64,000 nt of DNA from Avena insularis (taxonomy: Eukaryota > Streptophyta > Magnoliopsida > Poales > Poaceae), in the NCBI GenBank assembly GCA_023614405.1, contig CM042689.1, forward strand, positions 310,907,132 to 310,971,131, read 5' to 3'. The position numbers and the translations under genes are program-made. The notes beneath the pieces are model-generated. The model made no database searches. It saw only the letters and a list, made by a program, of their open reading frames with translations, and had not been told where the DNA came from. The first letter of the stretch is position 1. Each line of letters opens with the position of its first letter. Shown here piece after piece: positions 12,105-21,900 of the stretch.

Positions 12105-13322
12105 TCACTCCTCCTCACAAATTGCCTTGATTCTCCTGACTGTGTCCTTGTTAACACCATTGACCTTGAAAAGGTCATGCATGGAGTACTTTAACTTTTT
12201 TCTTTTCATCCTTTAGATTAGCTCTGTCCTCATCCCACTTCTGCTGTTTCACCTTGAATACTTCTGCATGTGATTTGAGCACATTCTTCAGTTCCTCCTT
12301 AGCATTCTTCAACACCTCTACTCCATTCTTCAATGTAGCTATGTGCTTCTCTATCTGCTCAGCATCATGTTCCCCACTCATTATCTTAGCATAGTTTTCT
12401 GCTATGGCTTTCTTCTCAGTCTGAGCTATCCACTTCCTCCCAGTCTCATCTATCCACCTAATCCCTTCCTCTAGCAGCGTTGCATGTTTCTTCTCCAATT
12501 TGTCCTTCTATTCAGTTAGATCCTTCAATATTTTTCTTCTCTCATACCTCTCTTCAATTCTTGAGTTGTGGCTGTCATTGTACATTCCCCACAACTTAGA
12601 CAATGCACGCTGCAAACTATCATCCCACTCTGGATTAATCCACCTTTGAAAGCCACAATTCATGACCTGCTGCACATTTATATGTTTGGAATATAATCAG
12701 TACTCACAATGTATCTAAATGATCCAGGATCTATCTATCAACAGGTTCAGTACATCATTGTTCTAACAGGTTCAGGCCATTACAAACGGAGTGCACACTC
12801 CATTTATCTACCTAAACACACCATTAGGACTATAAATGATCCAGGAACATATATGTTGAGAACAAGTACTCATTATTTATATCTAAATATATGAATCACG
12901 AACAAGTACTCATTATTCAAACATGTCAGTTAATCAAATTACCGAGCCATGATAAAAGTACTGAGGGAAAACAAGGACCTAAGTACTCACATTTTCCACT
13001 GAGCATAGATAGAACCTCCTCCATGTATCTTTGCCCTCAAATGCAACACGTCGACGCGGTTTCAAATTGTGATCGGAGCAAACGAGTAGGGCATCATCAT
13101 CAATGCCATAATATTCTGCGTCAAAGAGATGATTCGGTGCGTAGTCTAGCGAACAGATCTACAAATCGAACAAATCATCCACAAATCGGAGCTCAAATCA
13201 TACAATTTCTAAAAAATCCCAAATCCACAAATCGGAGCTCAAATCGTAGTCTAGAGGAGAAAATTACTCACATCGCCAAGGAGAGATTCACCGAAAGTTT
13301 CGCTCTCGTTCCGGCTCGGCAT
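12105..13322 (-). pseudogene. MULE accessory gene: GRF-type zinc finger plus coiled coil
   Basis: A minus-strand gene at the far end of the MULE, convergent with the transposase. Three exons fit: 13322-13272 (starts MPSRNESETFGESLLGD, donor GTGAGT), 13158-12991 (contains YYGIDDDALLVCSDH, then RRRVAFEGKDTWRRFYLCS, resembling a GRF zinc finger) and 12666 downward (CGFQRWINPEWDDSLQRAL, the usual continuation of plant GRF proteins, followed by a long Glu/Lys coiled coil). Exon phases join without a break. Defects: TAG after KDLTE near 12510 and a one-base shift in an A-run near 12200; past that shift the frame ends in MHDLFKVNGVN..ICEEE and a stop at 12107-12105. It may be a captured host gene or a true second MULE gene in the mudrB position; its role in transposition is unknown to me. 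Confidence 0.65.
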
Positions 13323-13439
13323 GGTCTACGACGGCGGCGGCATGGTGACTAGCGGCAGCGGCGGCGGGCGAGCTGAGAGGGAGAAGAAGCAGAGGACTGA
13401 GGCGCGGGAGAGAGAAAGGAAAGAGGCAACCGTTTTGTC

Positions 13440-13672
13440 TAGGGTTCCGACAGCGCCGTTAACGGCCGTCTGCCCGCAGCCGTCCGAGTGAGCCACATCA
13501 TCCTTACAAGTGGGACCATCCTGTCATTTTTGTCATTAGACGAGCGTCAAACCAGTATCAGTGCTTTCTGAAATGAACCAACTCTAAACTGGTGGATTTT
13601 TGAAACCCTAACGTAAAGTGGTGGCTTTTTGAAACCCTGGCCTGTAATGTGGTGGTTATTTGTAATTTTCTC
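13440..13672 (-). repeat. MULE right terminal inverted repeat
   Basis: Inverse partner of 7488-7720, ending TTTGTAATTTTCTC at 13672. The first ATG of the accessory gene lies about 120 bases inside its inner edge. Confidence 0.9.
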
Positions 13673-13813
13673 ATTGCCCAGAGATATAGTTGTACAAGCA
13701 GCAAAGAGGGCTTTGTCAGAAGTATCACAAGGAGTGACTGTTCCTTTCCATGGTTTATCTTGTTGATCCCAGCTGAACCACTCCCATCTCAATCTCAGAG
13801 CTCTGCCAAAAAT

Positions 13814-15024
13814 CTACTCCCTCCGTCCAACAAAGAATATCAGAGGGCTAGTTCAACTTTGTTTTTGCCAAAAAGTCTGTAAAATGTACAAAACGCTTCA
13901 AATTAGGACGCAATTTTGAATTTCAAACAGGGATCTTTGACTCCGTCATCCTGACGTCCGCCATTCATTCTCCTCCGTCCTCCCCAACGTCCGCCATTGA
14001 AGTTCCCGAGGAAGAAGGTCGTCAAGGACTTTCGGGCCCTCCATCCTACTCTTCCAGGCCGCCGGCCCACAGCGCCCTCTGTCCTCATCTTCCAGGTCGC
14101 CGGCCCATCGTGCCTTCCCTCCTCTTCCATGGAGTTGATGCACAGGAGTTTTGAGGATGGCGACAGGCTCAAACTCCATTGAGGGGACACGCTAGAGCTC
14201 CACGTAGGCCATGCACAGGAGCTCCCTCCCTATAGCAGACCAGGAGCTCTGCCTCGCCGAGACCAGGAAGCCGTGGATTGAAGAAATTGACGAAATCGAC
14301 GTCGTCTCCTCCGACTTCGACCCCCGCATCCCCACTTGAGCTCGACGCCGGCGCGCCTCCTCAGGCTTCCCCAAGCCGGTCAACAGCATCAAGCTATAAC
14401 TCATGTCCTCAGGAGCCTTTTCCCTCGCGATTGTTTGCTGATTTGCCCCGCAGCCCCGCTGGTGGACGCCGTCGTGGCCCGTCGCTTGCCGCCACTGGAG
14501 ATCATCACCGGAGCTCCTCCCGTGACCAGAAACCAGCGGCGCTGCCACTGGAGTTTCGCTCACGCTCGCGCCGGTGGAGCTGGCTACTGCTTCTCTCCTG
14601 TAGTCCGTGGAGCTTTGCTTCAGCTTCTTCCTGCCGTTCCTAAAAAAGAACAAGGAACAGGTTCAGAACATAGCCCAAATTCATAGTTTCAGAGCTGCTT
14701 GTTTTTGTAAATTTGCCAGTAGTTTGTTCACTGATGTTGTCAAACCGTCTAAATCAAGCAAATCATTTAAATAAAAGTCATGTTCTACTACTCCTCGGAG
14801 GATATACTTTAGTGATGAGCCAACATAGAGAAAAAATCGCAATAGAAAACATCCATGTTTTAGAATGTCACCTTTGAAATCTAATCCTAACACTAGATGT
14901 ACTCAACTCAAACTTTGGTCATGATCCAAGAAAATTGTGGAAGAATATTCTTATAAATGTCCTGTAAAATAAATGTACTTATCATTTTCTGCACATTGTT
15001 TCTTGTTTCAAACTACTGTGGTTT
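13814..15024. other. Unassigned: Stowaway-like end, then GC-rich block
   Basis: At 13815 the LINE stops and ACTCCCTCCGTCC begins, the usual end of a Stowaway MITE, but no matching far end was found. 13900-14640 is GC-rich and open in several frames without any recognisable protein; long open frames there reflect base composition. 14650-15024 is AT-rich with nothing recognised. Confidence 0.4.
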
Positions 15025-16020
15025 CACTACAAGAAAAATATCCTTTTAACGAACGATTTTTGTGGCTTAAGGTCCTTTTTTTGTGGTTGAAAAGCTTTCT
15101 ACGACGGATAGCCATCGTGGTAGAATCCCCTTCACAAATGATTCTACCATTTTTTTGACCGTGGCGGATCGCACCCTTCGGCCACAAAAAGTCGTTCCAT
15201 CGTAGATATGTTTGCCAGCCGCGTTGACTGCTGACGTCATGCAAACTGCCACGTGACAAACGACGTTAACGGTCAGTTAGCGCAGTTAACTGTCAATGAA
15301 ACTGTGGTAGAAGGTAGGCCCAGCCAAAGCCTGATAACTATTAAGTGGCTGACCCATTAGGGGTGCCTAACAGTATCATGGCCCGTTAATTTTCGTCTTG
15401 CACTATTACAAATGGGCCCACAGGTGTTGTCCGTGGTGGCCTATAAATTTTTGGGCCCTTTACTGTTCCAAGAAACACTGTTTGTGGTTGGCCCTTTACT
15501 AAGGTCCATAAATGGCCGAGCCCGTTACTGTTTCGTCCTACACTGTTTGAATTTGGGCCCGTCTGTCTAGCCAGCTTTGTCCCGTAGCCATTCTGGCCGT
15601 TACTATGTAGTTATGTACTGTTCAAAACGGCTCATTTATGCAATCACCTACGGCCCGTAAACTTTCGGAGCCGTTACTATATAGGCCCATCAACGTCCTG
15701 TCCATATTCTGGCCTGTTACTTTTTTGACCTAGTAGGTTTCTCGGCCTGTTTCTATTCCTTCATGGTCCAACTTGACATGTTACTGTTCCGGCCTGGTCT
15801 GTTACTATTTTGTCCATTTAAGCTTCTGATACTTTACTATTCTGGTCCATTACTGTTCTTGGACTGTTACTGTTTTGGCCTTTTACTGTTCTTGTCGGAT
15901 ACTGTTTCGGCATATGTTACTGTTATGGCCGGTTACTATTTCGGCATGTTACTTCTTTGAAGCATGTCTGTGAATCGGGCCCGTTACTTTCATAGTTTCT
16001 GCATTTTTGGAGCCCATTTC
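15025..16020 (+). mobile_element. CACTA transposon 5' terminus and subterminal repeats
   Basis: CACTACAAGAAAAATATCC at 15025 is the classic Pooideae CACTA terminus. It is followed by about 1 kb in which variants of GGCC(C)GTTACTGTT occur every 20-60 bases in both complete and partial form (15350-15990), the kind of subterminal array bound by the TnpA-type protein. The matching end (..TTCTTGTAGTG) was not found in the window, so the element is truncated, or its 3' end has been lost or displaced by the inverted-repeat block. No CACTA transposase was recognised. Confidence 0.72.
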
Positions 16021-16555
16021 GATATATCTAAAAGGTGTACAACTTGTGAGCATTTTTACTGTTCATCATCGGCCTAATACAAGACTGGCAAATACGGAGC
16101 ATGATACTATACCCTAATCAACCTGGATAGCGCAAGTACGGTACCGCCTACCGCTATGTGTGGAAAGTGTCAACTAAATGCCTACATGGCCTATGAGAAT
16201 TATCTAGATATTACATCAATGCAAACTAATTAAAATTATTACATATTATCAACTCAACAGAAAGAAAATTCGGCATTTCAGTTAACAATTGAGTTGATAG
16301 CAGTCCTCAATTTGCTTTCTCCATCTACCACGTGCACCTCCTTTTTGAGTGACATCTACATTCGAAAACAATCTTGAGACATGATCTTGCAGCCCCCTCT
16401 TTGGTGGTGATAGCAATAATTGCAGTCTGAAACTAAGTAATAACAATTCATACATAAAACAAGGCAAACTACTCGTTTAACTAATACGACAGGAGCTATG
16501 AATTGGAGTTTACTACTGGTAAATGGTTCAAATATATTGACCATCACGTCAAATA
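16021..16555. other. Unassigned, possibly CACTA interior
   Basis: AT-rich, no gene recognised. Lies between the CACTA subterminal array and the tandem array at 16556. Confidence 0.35.
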
Positions 16556-17437
16556 AACAGTACAAGCAAGCATTAAACAAGTGTGCCTACCGTGAAACGA
16601 GAAATATAACAATATGTGTGGTTTAGAATTTTAGCAAATATAAACTAGTCAGGTCATATCAACAAATATATATAGAAGAATAAACCAGACAGTGGCATGT
16701 AGTTACTGTCGTAGCTATGAATGAACAAAACATAAATTATAACGGCATTACGCGAGAACTTATAGAGCAGAAATGCAAACCATAAATAAACTATATAGTA
16801 GATGATAGTTATATCGTTGCTTAGGACAAACCAGAACCAGATACGAAATATAATGACGTCTCTTGTGAACCTATAGAACAGGACAGACAAGTATTAGACA
16901 AGTGTGCCTACAATGAAATGAGCAATCAAACAAAGTGTTTCTTAGAATTTCAGCAAATATAAACTAGCCAGGTTATTTTAATAAATATATATGAAAGCAA
17001 TTGTATATCCTAAAAGCAAGAAATGTTGGTTGACTCAGAATTTGTGTTGAGCTACACAATGGCATGCAGTTACTGTCATACCTAAGAATGAACCAAACAA
17101 AAATTATAATGGCATCATATCAGAACTTGCAGAGCAGGAACGCAAATCACGAATGAACTATACAGTAGAGGATAGTTATGTCGTTTCTTAGGATGAACCA
17201 GCACCAGATTATAAATATAATGGCGTCTCTCACGAATCTGTAGACGAGGACAAGCAAGCATTAGACAAGTGTGTCTACAATGAAATGAGCAATCAATCAA
17301 AGTGTTTCTTAGAATTTTTTTAAATATAAACTAGCCAGGTCATTTCAACAAATATATATGAAAGCAGTCATTTATCCTGGAATGCATGAGATGTTGGGTG
17401 ACCTAGAATTTGTGGTGCTAATTAATAAAAGGAGGAG
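16556..17437. repeat. Tandem array, ~2.5 units of 320-365 bp
   Basis: Three successive starts of a shared unit are visible near 16562, 16885 and 17250, each opening with a variant of ACAAGCAAGCATTAGACAAG and continuing through AATATAAACTAGCCAGGT and a GGCATGYAGTTACTGTC phrase. The third unit is cut off near 17437 where the large inverted repeat begins. Confidence 0.75.
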
Positions 17438-20038
17438 CAGTGGGGAAGGAAATGGTTTCAATAGTACCGGGCAGGATAAATGCACTGCCGCAGTAGGAAG
17501 GAAAATGTAGGTCTCTCGGAGTATACTATGGGTAGGCCACCATGCTAGCGATCGAGCAAGTAGGTGTAAATATTTTTACGACCCAACAAAGGTCTATAGT
17601 AATGTCTTGTCAAAGTAGTGGATAAGATTCCATCCGAGCAACAAAAAACTATTGTGGAATTACGTAACCCGGAGGCTTGTACAATTTTTTTGCGACTAGG
17701 CTTCTACAATATCTCGTACCGCCACAGGCAAAAGATAGTAGTACTAGTACTAGTACTCCATAGAACTATCCAATATAGAGTAGTAATAGTAGTACAGTAC
17801 TACTAGTAGTAGTCACATTAAATTAAATATACTTAGGGCTCACAAACACTCACCAAAAGATCGAACGACAAATTTAAAGAGAACACAGGGCTTCTTTATA
17901 TCACAGGATTTTAAAATAGAGGAATTTAATAGGGTCGCACGTACAAAATAGAGGATTGTAAGAGAAAATCTGCGGGCTTGAAACACATGAAACACATAGG
18001 AAAGTGCCCAATCCTACGCAAATTAGTGTAAAAAACTGAATGTTGAGATTTCTATGGGATTGGGGTGTAGGAATGCAATCCATATGAATTTTGGAGGTAT
18101 CATTTATTTCATCCAAATGGCTTCCTTATTTAAAAATCCTATGGGTTGAATTCCTCCAAAATAGCTACCTGGAGCAAGAGCAGTCCGATCAAGAATGTAG
18201 TCTAATTTCGGCATTACAGCTGGGCCATCCTACATGAAAATTACCATTGTGTCAGACCTTTTTAATTACCAAAACACCACAAGGCATCGTATAAATTTAC
18301 TAAAGATCACAATGCATCATTGCACCATCAAAATTACCTAAACAACACAAGGTATCAGGTAAATTAAATTGCTTAAACAACACGATGTATCATCAGAATC
18401 ACCTAAGCCAGTGGGTCTTCAAAATTAGATTGATTAAACAACTAGAAGGCACACCATTTAATTAGACTGATTAATAAGCATAATGAATAATCTATATGGA
18501 TAAAATAGTACAATGAATTGTCTGGATAGACAAAACAACATATATCCAATGCATCATCAAAAATAGCAAAACAATATTGATTAAAGATCTAGAAGGCATA
18601 CCATTTAATTAGATTAATTAACCATCACAATGAATAATCTGTATAGATAAAACAACAGAATGAATTATTTGGATAGAAAAAACAACATATATGCAATGCA
18701 TCATCAAAAATACAAAAATAACACAAGGCATCATGTAATTAAATTTAATAAATAGTGTCAGCATAATCAAAATTACCTAAACTAACGGTTCATTGAAATA
18801 ATGTGAATAGCTAGAAGGCATATCATTTAATCTTAAACAGCAGAAAACGGATCAAAATGGACGAAATGACACAATGCATCATAAAAAAAAATACAAAAAC
18901 AACATAACGCGTCATGGAAAATTCCTAAACAACACAAAGCATTATCTAAGTACCAAAACAGAACCCTACATCATCATCATCATCATCATCAAGAATATAT
19001 CATAACTAAGCATAACAGCAAAAAGACGATTATCAAGAATATGACATATAAAGAATAGCACAAAAGACAATTATCAAGAATATGATATATAACTAAGTAG
19101 TTCAACAAGGTACCTATAGTAGACGTTGCCAAAATTTGACTAGATGCATGTCGGATTTGGTTAAAGCCCCTATCGTACTTATCTAACCTCGTTGTAGTGG
19201 GGGCGGGGGGTGCAAACTTGCTACACATGGGTCGATGGGTTGAGCAGATGAACATGACGTCACTGACGAAGAACCAACCACATACACCGAAAAAGCACGA
19301 ACAATCGCGGATGAAGGGGGAGTCACCGATAGGGGTTTCGCCACGTACACTCTGAAATTTGGCACATTGGGAATGAGAGTCCAACCTGTAGATGACAAGA
19401 ATGTATCCGCGGATGCACGAGCATTTAGAATGTGAAGCGGCCGCCAGACGCTTGGACGACTGATCGGCGGGCAATCAGGATTCCAACACGGCCGACCAAA
19501 ACCCTAAGGGCGACGGACACCTCACCTTACGCGTGACACTCACACACGCTAAAGGCGAAGGACGCTTCAGAAAATGTGCTACGGCCGGAGGAATCGAACA
19601 AGCCACCTATAGCTCCAAAGTAAAGCTTGATGAGGACCCCAGCTCCACCACAGACAAAGGTTTAGGCATTGGTTTCATCGTAAAAACTTGGGTTAACGAG
19701 TCAAAGTTGAGAGGTGAGTGTGCGAATATGATAGAGAGAGGGGATGGTGGGAGGAGAGGGTAACCCTCTATCTCCTTTATTAGTACTCCCTTGGTCCCAA
19801 TGCTTAAGGCTTTTTTTTGAAAAGTCAAGCTATGAAATGTTTGACAAAAAATTTAGTGCACTTTGTGATAAATGTATGGACCTCGACGCAATTTTACCTT
19901 TTTTAGGTCCTTGATGTAAAATGTACTCCCATGGCCCGTGTAAAATTTTAACCTAAAAGTAAGTGGTAACATCTAAATGAATTTTATCTTAGTTTTCAAC
20001 GAGTATGAACATTTTTGGATTTCGAGACGAACGACCGA
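17438..20038 (+). repeat. Giant inverted repeat, left arm (~2.6 kb)
   Basis: Pairs collinearly, in reverse complement, with 21731-24328. Paired coordinates keep a nearly constant sum (about 41,770-41,781 at both ends), so only a few small indels separate the arms. The best matched part begins at AATGCACTGCCGCAG near 17478; pairing further out (GGAAATGGTTTCA) is looser. The arm holds a CAT microsatellite near 18970, AGT-rich stretches near 17740-17815 and a minus-strand open frame that is broken relative to its partner in the other arm. Confidence 0.9.
18989..19474 (-). other. Broken arm copy of the inverted-repeat open frame
   Basis: Left-arm counterpart of the frame at 22165-22590. Substitutions around 19435-19455 (GCGGCCGCCAGACGC, different from the right arm) and small changes break the frame into overlapping pieces. 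The protein is not recognised; it is Ser/Pro-rich where it matches the partner. It is listed because the same sequence is present in both arms. Confidence 0.3.
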
Positions 20039-21900
20039 GGTTAAAATTTTTATACTCGTTGGCAACTAAGATTAAATTTGTTTAGATTTTACCACTTACT
20101 TTTAGGTTAAAATTTTACACGGACCGGGTGGGTACATTTTACATCAAGGACCTAAAAGGGGAAAATTGCATCGAGGTCCATACAACTAGCACTAAGCACC
20201 ATAAAATTAAGAAAGAAAAATAGAAGGGACGACTCCTTCTCGAAAAAGCACCTCATCGAGCCATACTCGTCATACTACTTCCTCTTTGATTATTTTCAAA
20301 ATATAGCTCAATTTGGTGTCATGCAATTCTTGGATATGGGATCATCATCGACATAAAGTATGATGTACATATGGCCATGATCTTGGTCGTTCGGCTCGAA
20401 ATCCAAAAAATGTTCATACTCGTTGACAACTAAGCTTAAATTATTTTAGATTTTACACACTTACTTTTAGGTTAAAATTTTACACACGCGGTGGGAGTAT
20501 ATTTTACACCAAGGGCCTAAAAAAGGGAAAATTACATCGTGGTCCGTACATCTACCAAAAAGGGCCCTAAAAAGGGGAAATTTACATTGAGGTCCATATA
20601 CATCTAGCACGAGGCACCATAAAATTAAGCAAGGAAAATAGTTGGGTCGGCTCCTTATCGAGAAAGCACCTCATCTGAAGCCATACTCTTCATACTACTT
20701 CTGCTTAGATTGTTTTCAACATATGACCAAATTTTCCACGGGCGCTGGGAGTACATTTTTCACCGAGGACCTAAAAAAGGGAAAATTAAATCGAGGTCCG
20801 TACATTTACAAATAGGGCCCTAAAGGGGAAAATGACATTGAGGTCCATATACATCTAGCACGAAGCACCATAAAATTAACCAAGGAAATCATTCGGGTCG
20901 GCTCCTTCTCGATAAAGAACCTCATCGAGCCATACTCTTCATACTACTTCCTTTTCGATTGTTTTCAAAACATGGACAAATTCTGTGGCATGCGAATTCT
21001 TTGATATGCGACCATCATTGATAGAAAATATGATTTACATATGGCATGACCTTGGTCATTCGGCTTGAAATCCTAAAATGTTCATACTCGTTGACAACTA
21101 AGATTAAATCGAGGTCCATACATTTACAAATAGGGCCCTAAAAGGGAAAATGACATTGAGGTCCATATACATCTAGCACGAAGCACCATAAAATTAACCA
21201 AGTAAATCATTCGGGTTGGCTCCTTCTCGATAAAGAACCTCATCGAGCCATACTCTTCATACTACTTCCTCTTTGATTGTTTTCAAAACATGGCCAAATT
21301 CTATGACATGCAAATTCTTTGATATGGGACCATCATTGACAGAAAATATGATTTACATATGGCCATGACCTTGGTAATTCAGCTTGAAATCCTAAAATGT
21401 TTATACTCGTTGACAACTAAGATTAAATTCATTTAGATTTTACCACTCACTTTTAGGTTAAAATTTTATACGGACTGGGTGAGTACATTTTACATCAAGG
21501 ACCTAAAAAGGGAAAATTGCATCAACGTACATACATCTAGTAGGAAGCACCATAAAATTAAGCAAGTAAAACCAACGGATCGGTCCTTCTCGAAAAATCA
21601 TCTCATTGAGTCATAGTCGTCATACTACTTCCTCTTCGATTATTTTCAACATATGGCTCTATTTGGCATCTTGCAATTCTTAGATATGACATCATCATCG
21701 ACATATAGTATGTTGTACATATGGCCATGACCTCGGTCATTCGTCTCGAAATCCAAAAATGTTCATACTCGTTGAAAACTAAGATAAAATTCATTTAGAT
21801 GTTACCACTTACTTTTAGGTTAAAATTTTACACGGGCCATGGGAGTACATTTTACATCAAGGACCTAAAAAAGGTAAAATTGCGTCGAGGTCCATACATT
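20039..21900 (+). repeat. Tandem units forming the loop of the inverted repeat
   Basis: Five or so degenerate units of about 0.25-0.42 kb. Each contains CATACTCGTTGACAACTAAG, then TTTTAGGTTAAAATTTTACA, then GAGGTCCATACATCTAGCAC and GAAGCACCATAAAATTAA. Starts are seen near 20053, 20413, 21079, 21399 and 21762; some units are internally deleted. All read in the same direction as the right arm, and the last unit runs into it. No coding capacity. Confidence 0.85.

Larger units (their letters stand above)
7488..13672 (+). mobile_element. Mutator-like element (MULE), 6.2 kb, inserted in the LINE
   Basis: A complete-length MULE: 233-bp terminal inverted repeats (7488-7720 and 13440-13672) and a 9-bp target duplication, ATTGCCTAG (7479-7487) and ATTGCCCAG (13673-13681), one mismatch. 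It carries a plus-strand mudrA-type transposase and a convergent minus-strand accessory gene, a two-gene layout like that of MuDR. Both genes are broken, so this copy is non-autonomous now, although the ends look intact. The LINE coding sequence continues on both flanks. Confidence 0.92.
4448..13812 (-). pseudogene. LINE ORF2 C-terminus (RT zinc-binding domain), interrupted
   Basis: Only the C-terminal part of a non-LTR reverse transcriptase protein is present. Visible in order on the minus strand: a WEWFSWDQQDKPW segment (about 13682-13792), the segment after it starting at GERAVFWFENWLGGQAP (about 7308-7480), then the zinc-binding motif CSLCDQTLESAFHLFLRCPF (about 6985-7050), and the tail RNLWNKRNRRIFKE ending at the stop near 4448. 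This matches the zf-RVT domain found in plant LINE ORF2 and ribonuclease-H-like proteins. Besides the two insertions there are frameshifts (one near 7120-7130) and a stop after LSSECE near 7310. The polymerase core itself is absent because of 5' truncation. It cannot be functional. Confidence 0.8.
4306..13813 (-). mobile_element. 5'-truncated LINE, split by two DNA transposons
   Basis: A non-LTR retrotransposon remnant on the minus strand. Its three pieces are 13682-13813, 6844-7487 and 4306-4587. They join across the MULE at 7488-13672 and the Harbinger element at 4588-6840: the LINE reading flows from one piece into the next once the inserts and one copy of each target duplication are removed. 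The 3' end is a T-run on the plus strand at about 4306-4313, i.e. a poly-A tail. The 5' end stops at about 13813 beside a CTCCCTCCGTCC phrase that looks like a Stowaway end. No LINE target duplication was recognised. Confidence 0.8.

Noticed and set aside
13900..14690. Long overlapping open frames on both strands in GC-rich DNA
   Set aside because: No domain, no consistent codon pattern and no splice support; open in several frames at once, as GC-rich sequence tends to be.
19190..19205. GTTGTAGTGGGGG as the missing CACTA right end
   Set aside because: Lies within the inverted-repeat arm, occurs in both arms and does not match the left terminus beyond GTAGTG.
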